Source: Chitinophaga pinensis
GTDB taxonomy: Bacteria; Pseudomonadota; Gammaproteobacteria; Burkholderiales; SG8-41
Direction of reading: 5' to 3'
Length of the DNA: 64,000 nucleotides
Assembly: GCA_943329075.2 (NCBI GenBank)
Contig: CALQCM020000002.1
Coordinates: forward strand, 100,236-164,235
Part shown: positions 9,117-17,490 of the stretch, piece by piece
Layout: each line of letters begins with the position of its first letter
Position numbering within the stretch: the stretch's first letter is position 1
Notes under the pieces: model-generated
What the model was told of the DNA's origin: nothing
What the model saw: the letters and a program-made list of their open reading frames with translations, nothing else
Database searches by the model: none
Translations under genes and position numbers: made by a program

Positions 9117-9458
9117 ATGGCGGAAACTCTTTTCACCAAAATCATCAACCGGCAGATTCCGGCCGACATCGTCTATGAAGACGAACACTGTTTCGCCATC
9201 AGGGACATCAACCCGCAGGCGCCGGTGCACCTGTTGCTGATTCCGAAGAAGCCCATTGACCGGTTGTCCAACGCGCAGGCGGAGGATCAGGCGTTGCTGG
9301 GCCACCTGATGCTTGCGGTCGGCAAGATCACACGCGAACTGAAGATCGAGAATGCCTTCCGGCTCGCCGTTAACAACGGCGCTGATGCGGGCCAGTCGGT
9401 GTTCCACCTGCACCTGCACATTCTTGCCGGACGGGAGTTCGGCTGGCCGCCCGGTTGA
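9117..9458 (+). CDS. HIT family nucleotide hydrolase (HinT-like)
   Basis: The 113-aa protein carries the histidine triad HLHLHIL near the C-terminus and the family opening TLFTKIINRQIPADIVYEDE. Members hydrolyse adenosine 5'-phosphoramidates and similar AMP-linked compounds. The length is normal. It lies about 30 bp behind the lipid-transport operon in the same direction. Confidence 0.92.
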   Translation: MAETLFTKIINRQIPADIVYEDEHCFAIRDINPQAPVHLLLIPKKPIDRLSNAQAEDQALLGHLMLAVGKITRELKIENAFRLAVNNGADAGQSVFHLHLHILAGREFGWPPG

Positions 9459-9509
9459 TGCCGGAGGTCTGGGCGCAGCGGTGCAATGCCGCGCGCCGCA
9501 ATGTGACGG

Positions 9510-9695
9510 TTATTTGGTGGGTTTGTTGTTGCGTGCTTCGTAGCCGGTGAGATCGACGCTTTCGCTGAAAGCGTTGGGGAAGACCATGCCCATGGTGAGC
9601 ACGCAGATAATCATGCGGCCGATGCGCGAGAGGGGATGGGTCTTGTGCGTGGACGGTGCGGCGTCAAATGCTTTTTTGTCTTCGGCTTTGCCCAT
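9510..9695 (-). CDS. small membrane protein of unknown function
   Basis: A 61-aa protein. The ATG at 9695 is preceded by AGGAGACTGCA, a good ribosome site. After a polar N-terminal third (MGKAEDKKAFDAAP) comes one hydrophobic stretch (IGRMIICVLTMGMVFPNAF), then a polar tail. I do not recognise the family. It is alone between the HIT gene and the dehydrogenase cluster. Confidence 0.55.
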   Translation of the reverse strand: MGKAEDKKAFDAAPSTHKTHPLSRIGRMIICVLTMGMVFPNAFSESVDLTGYEARNNKPTK

Positions 9696-9794
9696 TGCAG
9701 TCTCCTGACAGCGCCGCACCGATCGCCGTGTGGCAACGCGAGTGCGGAATTATGGGGTGGCCTGCTTACGCGAGTCTTACGCAGATCGCGGTGG

Positions 9795-10775
9795 TCAGTA
9801 GACGCGGTTGAGCGCTGCCCCGCCATCGGCAATTACCCGTTTGACATTATCGCAGGCAACCTGAAACAGGAAGGTCGAGGCCTGCCGTGTGACGCCGGCG
9901 ATATGCGGCGTCAGCAGCAGGCGTTCGGCGGCGGCGGCGGGCGCGGTCAGCAGCGGATTGTCCGCGGCCGGCGGTTCGGTCGAAAACACATCGACCGCGG
10001 CGGCGCCGAGTTTGCCCGCAGCGAGTTGTGCCACCAGTGCGGCTTCATCAACCACGCCGCCGCGCGAGGCGTTGATGAGGATGGCATTTGCTTTCATCAG
10101 CGCGAGGCGTTTGGCGTCGAGCAGGTTTTGCGTCGCCGGCAGGAGTGGCACGTGCAGGGTGACGACGTCACTGCTCTTTAACAGTTCTTCCAGGGTCAGC
10201 GATTTTGCGTGGATGGCGGCGAGGGCGGCCGCATCGCGCGGCGCCGGATCGAAATACGCAATCTGCGCACCGGCACGGTGAAAGGCCTGTGCCACCGCGG
10301 TGCCGACCACACCAAGACCGACGACACCGACCAGCAGGCCCTGCAGACCGGCCAGATTGTCGGCGACCATGCGCGCGCGAAATGCCGCGTAATTGCCGGC
10401 CTTGATTTCGCGGTCGCTCCAGCCAAAGCGGCGCGACAGCGTTGCCGCCGTGGTGACGGCGTATTCGGACACGGCGGCATTGCTGCCGCCAGGCACGTTG
10501 GCAACGACGATACCCAACGCCTTCATTGCCGGCGCATCAAGCCGGTCGACACCAGCGCCGGTGATCTGCACGAATTTGACCGTGCTCTTTTCAAACAACG
10601 ACGCCGGCAGTTTGGGGCCGACCGCCGGAATCAGCAGCGCGCGCGCTTCATGCATCAACGCCGGCAGGTCGGCGGCATCAGGCGCGCGGTAGGCGATTTT
10701 CAGTTCGGCAGGCGGTGTGACACCGGCGCGCGTGAAATCGACCTCGGGCCGCAGGCATATGACATCGTAGGACAT
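9795..10775 (-). CDS. D-2-hydroxyacid dehydrogenase (phosphoglycerate dehydrogenase-like)
   Basis: This 326-aa NAD-dependent enzyme has the Rossmann motif GVVGLGVVGTAVAQAF, the NASRGGVVDEAAL stretch with the catalytic Arg region, and LTPHIAGVT with the catalytic His. It should reduce a 2-ketoacid or oxidise a D-2-hydroxyacid; the substrate is unknown. It is the last gene of a minus-strand cluster with a cupin, a creatininase-like amidohydrolase and a Gfo/Idh oxidoreductase, which suggests catabolism of a hydroxylated or lactone/amide compound. Confidence 0.88.
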   Translation of the reverse strand: MSYDVICLRPEVDFTRAGVTPPAELKIAYRAPDAADLPALMHEARALLIPAVGPKLPASLFEKSTVKFVQITGAGVDRLDAPAMKALGIVVANVPGGSNAAVSEYAVTTAATLSRRFGWSDREIKAGNYAAFRARMVADNLAGLQGLLVGVVGLGVVGTAVAQAFHRAGAQIAYFDPAPRDAAALAAIHAKSLTLEELLKSSDVVTLHVPLLPATQNLLDAKRLALMKANAILINASRGGVVDEAALVAQLAAGKLGAAAVDVFSTEPPAADNPLLTAPAAAAERLLLTPHIAGVTRQASTFLFQVACDNVKRVIADGGAALNRVY

Positions 10776-10791
10776 GGGGAAACCTTAAGGG

Positions 10792-11172
10792 TTATGGTTT
10801 GGCGGCGACGTCTTGCGTGCGTTTCGCAATCTCGGCGACCGGGAAGAAGCACAGCAGCATCAGCGGTTCGGCTCCGGTGTTGCGCGTGACGTGTTTTTCG
10901 CCCGGTGTCACCAGCAGGGTGTCGCCGGCCTTGACGGGAAACTTGCCACTGTCGGCTTCCATGCAGCCTTCACCCGACATGACGAAGATGCATTCTTCGA
11001 AGCCGTTGTGAAAATGCGGGCCGCGTAATTTTTCGCCGGGTTGTGGCACCGGAATTTCCACCAGCCGCAGCGTCACCGCCTGCGAGCCTTTTTCGCCGGA
11101 GACGATTTCCAGCGATTTGCGCCCGGCAAGGCCGAGTTGTTTCGCCTGCGCCTGTGTCAGGACCTGTGTCAT
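10792..11172 (-). CDS. cupin-domain protein
   Basis: This 126-aa single-domain cupin has the metal motif GPHFHNGFEECIFVMSGE and second motif GDTLLVTPGEKHVTRN, so an HxHx(n)E...H site is complete. The frame is open upstream, but the ATG at 11172 shares a base with the stop of the creatininase gene (TGATG), indicating translational coupling. It may be an isomerase or dioxygenase-like enzyme or a ligand sensor; the sequence alone does not tell. Confidence 0.85.
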   Translation of the reverse strand: MTQVLTQAQAKQLGLAGRKSLEIVSGEKGSQAVTLRLVEIPVPQPGEKLRGPHFHNGFEECIFVMSGEGCMEADSGKFPVKAGDTLLVTPGEKHVTRNTGAEPLMLLCFFPVAEIAKRTQDVAAKP

Positions 11173-11975
11173 CAGCCGGCCACCTTCAGACGCTTGATCT
11201 CGGCCGTGCCGCCCTGCGCCTCGTCGAGCATCTGGTAAATGCCGGTCGCTTCTTTGGCGATGGCATCGGCGATGTCGTTGAGCATTTTTTTCGCCTTGTC
11301 GACCGTCGCGTGTTCCGGCGCGCCGTACCAGCCGGTCGCGCAGATGGTGCGGATATCGGTCAGTACCGGCTGATAGCTGTGGGTGCGGCGCAGCTTGTCC
11401 CATTTGCGGCCACGCGAGTGATCCGATGAATAATCGATGCGGTCGAGGTGTACGAGATCGGGGCGGCAGGCGAGCACCGCCAGCGTTTCGATTTCGCCGC
11501 CGTGGGTGAGCCCGCCGCAATCGTGGCCGTAGAGTTCGGCTGCGACGTAGCAGGCCTGCACCGTCAGCACCGTCATGCCGTGTTCGCGGTGCAGCGCCTC
11601 GGCGGCGATCGCCAGCGAGGGGATGTTGCCCTCGTGCCAGTTGACCAGCAGCAGATATTTGGCGCCGTGTTTTGCCGTTGAGACGCAGGTCTCGACGACC
11701 ACGCGCTGATAGGTATCGGGCGTCAGCGTGATGGTGCCCTCAAACGGCATATGCATCGGCGTCACACCGAACGGTGTCGCCGGCAACAACAATCCGTCCA
11801 TGCGTTCTGCCACGGCATGGCCGATGACCTGGCTCGAGTAGATATCGGTGCCGGTCGGCAGATGCGGGCCGTGCTGCTCGACGCTGCCGCAGGGCAGGAT
11901 GACGAGCGGATTCTTCTTCAGCTGCTGCGCGATCTCGGGTTGGGTGAGATCGATGAAATTGCGGGTCGGGAGCAT
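11172..11975 (-). CDS. creatininase/creatinine amidohydrolase family protein
   Basis: The 267-aa protein has family motifs VILPCGSVEQHGPHLPTGTD (metal Glu and His), NWHEGN and DCGGLTHGGEIET. These fit the metal-dependent creatininase fold, which also covers formamide hydrolases of riboflavin and mycofactocin pathways. The true substrate is probably a cyclic amide or related compound. It is coupled to the cupin gene and lies 12 bp after the Gfo/Idh gene. Confidence 0.88.
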   Translation of the reverse strand: MLPTRNFIDLTQPEIAQQLKKNPLVILPCGSVEQHGPHLPTGTDIYSSQVIGHAVAERMDGLLLPATPFGVTPMHMPFEGTITLTPDTYQRVVVETCVSTAKHGAKYLLLVNWHEGNIPSLAIAAEALHREHGMTVLTVQACYVAAELYGHDCGGLTHGGEIETLAVLACRPDLVHLDRIDYSSDHSRGRKWDKLRRTHSYQPVLTDIRTICATGWYGAPEHATVDKAKKMLNDIADAIAKEATGIYQMLDEAQGGTAEIKRLKVAG

Positions 11976-11987
11976 GGCTTCTCCGGG

Positions 11988-13055
11988 TCAGATGCGTGAT
12001 TTGTGTTCGGCGATGATATCAGCGATCTTTACCGCCTGGCCGTTGTGCTCGAGCGAGCGCAACGCGGCGTAGACCACGGCCAGCGCGACGTTGCCGTTGT
12101 CGGCCGACAGTTCCGCCGGCTTGTTGCTGGCAATGCTGTCGGCGAACATTTCGAGCTCGGCGCGGAACATGTCGCTCTTCGCGATTTTCAGTTCTTCGCG
12201 CTTGGCGTAGCCGTCCTTGCCGCGCTGGATGTAGAGAATGGCCGATTCGTGGATCTTGTCAGGGGTGTCCCAGGTGCCGAAATCGATTTCGAAGTGCATC
12301 AGGCCTTTCGAGCCGAACACGCGCACCGAATAAATGCCGGGCGAGGTCCAGCACGAACCGACATAGGCGACCTTGCCGTCGGCGAATTTCAGCAGCGTCA
12401 TCGACTGGTCGTCGACCTCGGCGCCCACCGGCGAGAGTTTCGACGACATCGCGCTGACTTCGGCGATTTCGCCGCCGAGGTAATGCACGACGTCGAATTG
12501 GTGGATCGCCAGCTGCGACAGCGGGCCGCCCGGCGCCTTGTCTTTGTACCAGCGCCAGGTTTGCGGTGTCAGTTCAAGCGCGCGCTCATTCGAGAAATTG
12601 GCTTCGATGAAGGCGACACGGCCCAATTCGCCGGCGTCGATGCGTTTTTTGATTTCGCGCAGGCCCGCCATCAGGCGCGCACTGTGGCCGACGGTGACCG
12701 AGACGCCGTATTCCTTTTCAAGCGCGGCAATGCGGAGGCCGTTTTCCAGCGTATTGGCGATCGGTTTTTCGGTATAGATATGTTTTTTCGCCTTGGCGAC
12801 CTGCAGCGCTACCGGCAGATGCTGTTCGTTCGGCACCGTCAGGATGCAGCCCTGAATGTTCGGATCGGCGAGCATGGTTTCCATGCTGGCCACCGCCGGC
12901 ACGCCAAATTCCTGCGCGAAGGCGGTGCGTTTTTCCTCGGAGCGGCTGAAGGCGGCGACGATTTTGATCTTGTCGGATTGTTTGGCGGCGCGCGTTAAGA
13001 CCTTGGCCCAGCGGCCGAGGCCGATGATGCCGACATTGACGGGTTTGCTGCTCAT
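11988..13055 (-). CDS. Gfo/Idh/MocA family oxidoreductase
   Basis: The 355-aa protein has an N-terminal Rossmann motif GIIGLGRWAKVL and the family signature YTEKPIANTLE with the catalytic Lys, then a C-terminal alpha/beta domain (PGGPLSQLAIHQFDVVHYLGG). It oxidises or reduces a sugar, inositol or cyclic polyol with NAD(P). It is the first gene of the minus-strand cluster and diverges from the gntR regulator across a region with palindromic operators. Confidence 0.9.
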   Translation of the reverse strand: MSSKPVNVGIIGLGRWAKVLTRAAKQSDKIKIVAAFSRSEEKRTAFAQEFGVPAVASMETMLADPNIQGCILTVPNEQHLPVALQVAKAKKHIYTEKPIANTLENGLRIAALEKEYGVSVTVGHSARLMAGLREIKKRIDAGELGRVAFIEANFSNERALELTPQTWRWYKDKAPGGPLSQLAIHQFDVVHYLGGEIAEVSAMSSKLSPVGAEVDDQSMTLLKFADGKVAYVGSCWTSPGIYSVRVFGSKGLMHFEIDFGTWDTPDKIHESAILYIQRGKDGYAKREELKIAKSDMFRAELEMFADSIASNKPAELSADNGNVALAVVYAALRSLEHNGQAVKIADIIAEHKSRI

Positions 13056-13100
13056 GCGGACTCCTCGGGAGCGTTTTTAGGTTGCAAAGGATGGTGATTT

Positions 13101-13123
13101 CGTAATATCGTATTACGGTAATA
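13101..13123. promoter_or_regulatory. overlapping palindromic operators of the GntR regulator
   Basis: Three alternating half-sites are seen: GTAATA (13102-13107), TATTAC (13111-13116) and GTAATA (13118-13123). They form the perfect palindrome CGTAATA-TCG-TATTACG and a second one, TATTAC-G-GTAATA, that shares the middle half-site. They sit between the divergent Gfo/Idh and gntR genes, the usual place for a FadR/FCD-type repressor to control both. Confidence 0.7.
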
Positions 13124-13148
13124 TGATCCGGTCAAATGGAATCCAGTA

Positions 13149-13856
13149 ATGGCTCTCGCCCCGCTTGAAATCCAGCGTCACGCCGCGCCGCTGCGCCAGC
13201 AGGTGCTCGAACGGCTGCGTGCGGCCATCATTGGGGGCCAGTTGGCGCCGGGCCAGCGCCTGATCGAGCGCGAATTGACCGAAATGACCGGTGTGTCGCG
13301 CACCGTGGTGCGCGAAGTGTTGCGCCAACTCGAATCCGAAGGCCTCGTCGCCATCATTCCGCACAAGGGCCCGGTCGTGCGTGAACTGTCGGCCGGCGAG
13401 GCGCGCGATCTCTATACGATCCGCGGCGCGCTCGAAGGTATTGCCGCGCGCCTCTTCGTCGAACACGCGGGCACCGATCAGTTCAAAAATCTGGCGGCGG
13501 CGCTCGATGTCGTCGTCGAGGCCTACCGCGACGGCGATGCCGAAAAAATTCTGACGACGAAAAACGCCTTCTACGATGTGTTGTTCGAAGGCGCCGCCAG
13601 CGAAGTGTTGTCCGGCATGCTGGCGACGTTGCATGCGCGCATCTGGCGCTGGCGCGCATTGGGCCTCTCGCACCCGGCGCGCTCGGCGTTGCGCCCTGAG
13701 GAGAGCATCAAGGGCATGAAGGCCATCCTCGCCGCGATCAAACGGCGCGACGCGGTGGCGGCGGAGCAGATCACGCGCGATCAGGCCGCGCACGCTGCCG
13801 CCGAAGTGTTGCGATTGGTCGAGCAGCCGGCCGGCAAGGCCAGGGAATCCGCCTGA
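13149..13856 (+). CDS. GntR family (FadR/FCD subfamily) transcriptional regulator
   Basis: The 235-aa protein has an N-terminal winged helix (QQVLERLRAAIIGGQLAPGQRLIERELTEMTGVSRTVVREVLRQLESEGL split over residues 15-65) and a C-terminal FCD ligand domain. It diverges from the Gfo/Idh-creatininase-cupin cluster and probably represses it until a small carboxylate or pathway intermediate binds. The ATG has no strong ribosome site. The CMD-family gene follows after 66 bp in the same direction. Confidence 0.9.
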   Translation: MALAPLEIQRHAAPLRQQVLERLRAAIIGGQLAPGQRLIERELTEMTGVSRTVVREVLRQLESEGLVAIIPHKGPVVRELSAGEARDLYTIRGALEGIAARLFVEHAGTDQFKNLAAALDVVVEAYRDGDAEKILTTKNAFYDVLFEGAASEVLSGMLATLHARIWRWRALGLSHPARSALRPEESIKGMKAILAAIKRRDAVAAEQITRDQAAHAAAEVLRLVEQPAGKARESA

Positions 13857-13922
13857 CACCGGTCGCATGGCGGCCGCGGATTGAACGAACAATAACGCCG
13901 ACACCGTCGGCAGGGAGGCAGC

Positions 13923-14483
13923 ATGGCGCGCATCAGTTACATTGATCCTGCAAACATCAAAGAGCCGCTCGTGCAGCAATGGCTCGACGAAGCCATCGCC
14001 GAGGGGCGGCCCGGCCCCGAGAACCAGGCGATCCGCGCGCACCAGCCGGATGTGATGCGTTCTTTCACGCTGACGCGCAAGATGCTGTTCGACGGCGGCG
14101 CCGGCGTGCTCGAACACGAACTGAAAGAACTTGCGCGCGCCTATATTGCACACACCATCGAATGCGGCTACTGAAGCAACCAGGGCTCCGCGCGGTCCGC
14201 GCGGGATGAAAACGATCGCATGGCCGATTTGATGAATTACGCAAAGTCACCGCGTTTCACACCGCGCGAAAAGCTGGCGCTGCGTTACGCCGACGCCATC
14301 ATGTATGACCCGACGCAGGCCGACGATGCAATGTGGACCGAACTGCACGCCGAATTCTCCGAGCCGGAACTGGTCGAGCTCGGGTACTGGATCGGTTTCA
14401 CCTTCGGCGGCCAGCGCTGGCTGAAAACTCTCGCTACGAAGCAGGGCGAGTTTGCCGCCACGTTGAAAGCGAAAGCGGACTGA
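13923..14483 (+). CDS. CMD/AhpD-like protein with in-frame TGA, probable selenoprotein (Sec84)
   Basis: Two open stretches, 13923-14171 and 14175-14483, lie in the same frame and are separated only by one TGA (14172-14174). Read through, they give 186 aa with the layout of carboxymuconolactone decarboxylase/AhpD-like proteins: VLEHELKELARAYIAHTIECGY before the TGA and ADLMNY..FTPREKLALRYADAI after it. The TGA sits where the family has the second Cys of the redox motif (ECGY-Cys), so translation would give C81-G-Y-U84. A stem-loop 12 nt after the TGA has a GGUC apical loop like the E. coli fdhF SECIS. GGGAGG precedes the ATG. The alternative is a TGC-to-TGA nonsense mutation or sequencing error. 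No selA/selB/selC is visible here. Confidence 0.75.
14187..14205 (+). promoter_or_regulatory. putative bacterial SECIS hairpin
   Basis: Stem CCGCGC (14188-14193) pairs with GCGCGG (14199-14204), with a U-G pair below and the loop GGUCC (14194-14198). The loop starts 19 nt after the TGA; in E. coli fdhF the corresponding GGUC starts about 18 nt after UGA. The hairpin is read through in frame as coding sequence. Confidence 0.65.
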
Positions 14484-14487
14484 AGCC

Positions 14488-15339
14488 GTGCGCGCCTTGA
14501 TCACGAGCGTTGTCGTTGCATTGCTGCTGGCCGGCTGTGCACTCACGCAACGCGAGTATCCGGAACTGGCGACACCGCGTGCGGCGGCTATCGAGCCGCT
14601 GCGCGCGCCGCGGCCGCTGGTGGCGCTGGTGCTGGGCGCCGGCGGCTCGCGCGGTTTTGCGCACGTCGGCGTGATCAAGGCGCTCGAAGCGGCGGGCGTG
14701 GTGCCGGATATCGTCGTCGGCAGCAGCGCCGGTGCGGTGGTGGCGGCGCTCTATGCGGGTGGTAACAACGCAGTGCAACTGGAGAAACTGGCGCTTGAGG
14801 TCGAGGACAGCGAACTCGTCGATATCACCTTCTTCGGTCCGGGCCGCGTACGCGGCGAAGCGCTGCAGAATTACGTCAACCGCGTGCTCGACAATCGCTC
14901 GATCGAAGCCATGCCGCGTTCTTTTGCGGTGGTGGCGACCGAACGCGTTGAAAAACGCATGACGGTATTTAATCGTGGCAACGCCGGACTGGCGGTGCGC
15001 GCCTCGGCCAGCATTCCCGATGTGTTCTGGCCGGTGCTGATTGCCGGCGTCGAATACGTGGACGGCGGATTGACGAGTCGCGTGCCGGTATCCGTCGCGC
15101 GGCGCATGGGCGGCGATGTCGTGATCGCCGTTGATGTTTCGTTTCGCGGCAGCAACGAGGTGGAACAGGCCGATGTTCCCATACGGCCCGACACGCCGCG
15201 CACGCGTTCACTCGATTTCTCCGCCAAGCTTGAAAGCATCGCGGCGGGTGAGACGGCCGGACGCGCCGCAGTCCCGGCGATCCGTGCACGCATTGCCGAA
15301 GCCGAACGTCTTCGCCCACGGTTGGCCGAACTGCGTTAG
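14488..15339 (+). CDS. patatin-like phospholipase, lipoprotein
   Basis: This 283-aa protein has a lipoprotein signal (VVVALLLAGC) and a patatin domain: glycine-rich oxyanion motif GAGGSRGFAHVGVIKAL, nucleophile motif GSSAG and catalytic Asp in DGGLTSRVP. It resembles the RssA/NTE group and should hydrolyse acyl esters of lipids at the membrane. It begins with GTG 4 bp after the CMD gene stop, so it may be co-transcribed with it. Confidence 0.88.
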   Translation: MRALITSVVVALLLAGCALTQREYPELATPRAAAIEPLRAPRPLVALVLGAGGSRGFAHVGVIKALEAAGVVPDIVVGSSAGAVVAALYAGGNNAVQLEKLALEVEDSELVDITFFGPGRVRGEALQNYVNRVLDNRSIEAMPRSFAVVATERVEKRMTVFNRGNAGLAVRASASIPDVFWPVLIAGVEYVDGGLTSRVPVSVARRMGGDVVIAVDVSFRGSNEVEQADVPIRPDTPRTRSLDFSAKLESIAAGETAGRAAVPAIRARIAEAERLRPRLAELR

Positions 15340-15348
15340 TCCGCAGTT

Positions 15349-15385
15349 CGTAGCCCGGAAGCAGCGCAGCGTATTCCGGGAACGA
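15349..15385. repeat. palindromic intergenic repeat (hairpin)
   Basis: CGTAGCCCGGAAGCAGCGCA continues to TTCCGGGAACGA; the arms CCCGGAA and TTCCGGG pair. It lies between convergent genes and could also work as a terminator. It resembles REP-like units widespread in proteobacterial genomes. Confidence 0.6.
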
Positions 15386-15396
15386 GATCCAAAATC

Positions 15397-16554
15397 CTAT
15401 TTCTTCGCCTGCCGCTCGCGGTATTCCTGCAATGCCGTTTCGGTAGCGGCGCGTTTATCCAGAAAATTCTGCCGGCTGGCCGGCGTGCCGGCGTCGAGAA
15501 AATCCGCCAGCGCTGCAGTCATGTCGCGCCGCGCCTGCGCGTAGCGCAGCAGAATGTCATAGTCGCGGCGCAACGGCGCATGCGCGTCGAGTTCGACGGC
15601 CGACAAACGCGTGACCGCTTCATCCCATGCCGGCAGCAGATTTTGACGTAAATCCGTGAGGACGCTTTTGTCATCGCCTTTGCTGTCGCGCGCGCGTTTG
15701 GCCATGCTCTCGAACGCCGTGCTCAGTTTGCGCTCGTCGGCAACGAAGGCGTCGATGGCTTTCTGCAGGGCGAGGGCTTCACGATAGACGCGCGAAGTGT
15801 CGGGGGCAAAATGCGCCGCCGACGGCAGTGCGACCGCGGCGATCAAGACGGCCAGCGCGATGCGCCGCGTGTGGCCGGCGGCGCGCGCCTGCGCTTCCAG
15901 TGGTCGCGCGCCGATGCAGCCCATGAGGAAGCCGGCTGCAAGGCCGCCCAGATGCGCGGCATTGTCGATGCCCGAGGCGGCGAAGCCGTAAAACAGCGAA
16001 TAGGTGACGAAGATCGAAGTGCTAATGCGCAGGCGGTTCATCATCGCTGGCGGAATCGAACCGCGCTGGCGCAGCGTGTAGGCAAGCAGTGCGCCGAAGA
16101 CGCCGAATACTGCCCCCGAGGCGCCCACACTGACCGTTTCGTTGTGCCACAGCATGCTGGCGAAACTGCCGCAGACGCCGGCGAACAGATAGATGGCGGC
16201 AAACCATGCGTTGCCGAACAGCCGTTCAGAAAGCCGGCCGCAGTCCCACAGTGCCCACATGTTGAAGAGCAGATGCAGAATGCCGGCGTGGACGAAGGTG
16301 CAGGTGGCGAGCCTCCACCACTCGCCACCGCTGGTCAGCGGCCCGAAGTTGGCGCCGAACTTCAGATAGTCGTCCGGGCGGCCACCGAGGATGGCGATAC
16401 CCGTCGCGATCATGATGCCAAAAACAAGAACGTTCAGTGCGACCAGCGCCGGCGTGATGTAGACGCGCGGCGTCGCGTTGTGCAGGCGCTGTGCAAACTC
16501 GATCTCGGCGAGGTGATCCGGGGCGGCGTCGGTGTTCATTTCTGTATTATGCAT
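15397..16554 (-). CDS. rhomboid family intramembrane serine protease
   Basis: The 385-aa protein has a rhomboid core of six membrane segments with WWRLATCTFVHAGILHLLFNM, the catalytic serine motif GASGAVFG and the catalytic histidine in AAHLGGLAAGFLMG. A C-terminal soluble helical domain of about 150 residues follows the core and is Arg/Asp-rich; its function is unknown. Its start overlaps the gluQ stop by 8 bp, so the two are probably co-transcribed. Confidence 0.9.
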   Translation of the reverse strand: MHNTEMNTDAAPDHLAEIEFAQRLHNATPRVYITPALVALNVLVFGIMIATGIAILGGRPDDYLKFGANFGPLTSGGEWWRLATCTFVHAGILHLLFNMWALWDCGRLSERLFGNAWFAAIYLFAGVCGSFASMLWHNETVSVGASGAVFGVFGALLAYTLRQRGSIPPAMMNRLRISTSIFVTYSLFYGFAASGIDNAAHLGGLAAGFLMGCIGARPLEAQARAAGHTRRIALAVLIAAVALPSAAHFAPDTSRVYREALALQKAIDAFVADERKLSTAFESMAKRARDSKGDDKSVLTDLRQNLLPAWDEAVTRLSAVELDAHAPLRRDYDILLRYAQARRDMTAALADFLDAGTPASRQNFLDKRAATETALQEYRERQAKK

Positions 16555-17443
16555 GCGCGCCGTCCAGCGGCCCGACCCGTGAGCGCGGAATCTTTTCGCG
16601 GCGCCAGTTTTCGGCCGTCCATTGCCATAGTGCAGGGACCGAATCGAGCGCGGGCGGTTGCTGGCCGAGGAAGCGCAAGGCGTCGATCAGCGCCGGCAGT
16701 GCGTTACTGCGCTCGATGGCTGGTGCGCGTGTTTGTTTGCTGAGTTTTTCTCCGGCCGCATTCACGGCGACCGGCAGGTGCAGATACTGCGGTGTCGGCA
16801 GGTTGAGCAGCTTCTGCAGATAAATCTGGCGCGGCGTCGAGTCGAGCAGGTCGGCGCCGCGCACGACATGCGTGATGCCCGCTTCGGCATCGTCGACGAC
16901 GACGGCGAGTTGATAGGCATAGAGGTTGTCGGCGCGGTAGAGCACAAAGTCGCCGATCTCCGTTTCGAGGTTTTGTTCGATGCGGCCCTGCACGGCATCG
17001 TCGAAGGCAATGCGCGCGCCGCGCGTGTCGACACGCCAGGCGCGTGCCGGCCTGCTGCCGATGTCATGGCGGCAGGTGCCCGGATAGACCGGCCCTTCGA
17101 TGCCGCGCAGCGCCGAGTCGGCGACTTCGCGGCGCGTGCAGGCGCAGCGATAAGCCAGCTTGTGCTCGCGCAGTTGATGCAGGGCGGCGTGATAAGCGTC
17201 GTCCCGTTGGCTTTGAAAAACGATTGCACCATCGTGCTGCATGCCGCAGGCGGCGAGTGTGGCGAGAATTGCTTCGGTGGCGCCGGCAACACTGCGCGGT
17301 GTGTCAACGTCTTCAATGCGCAGCAGCCATGCGCCGCCGTGTTGTCGCGCGTCGGCGTAACTGGCGACGGCCGCGATCAGCGAACCGAAATGCAGCGGTC
17401 CGGTCGGTGAGGGCGCAAAGCGGCCGCGATAAGTGGAGGGCAT
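16547..17443 (-). CDS. gluQ: glutamyl-Q tRNA(Asp) synthetase
   Basis: About 298 aa from the ATG at 17443 (the frame is open further upstream, but MPSTYRGRFAPSPTGPLHFGS is the normal start). It has the class I signature FAPSPTGPLHFGS, RIEDVDTPR, the zinc site region CACTRRE..YPGTCR and the KLSKQ form of KMSKS. It lacks the anticodon-binding domain of GluRS, as expected for GluQRS (YadB), which glutamylates queuosine in tRNA(Asp). Confidence 0.93.
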   Translation of the reverse strand: MPSTYRGRFAPSPTGPLHFGSLIAAVASYADARQHGGAWLLRIEDVDTPRSVAGATEAILATLAACGMQHDGAIVFQSQRDDAYHAALHQLREHKLAYRCACTRREVADSALRGIEGPVYPGTCRHDIGSRPARAWRVDTRGARIAFDDAVQGRIEQNLETEIGDFVLYRADNLYAYQLAVVVDDAEAGITHVVRGADLLDSTPRQIYLQKLLNLPTPQYLHLPVAVNAAGEKLSKQTRAPAIERSNALPALIDALRFLGQQPPALDSVPALWQWTAENWRREKIPRSRVGPLDGAHA

Positions 17444-17490
17444 ATTTGATAGTATAGCCATCAAACATAAATCATCACGATGGAGCGGCA

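Noticed and set aside
14220..14483. Separate gene starting at ATG 14220 for the second half of the CMD protein
   Set aside because: No good ribosome site, same frame as the first half, and neither half alone forms the CMD fold; the read-through product matches the family length.
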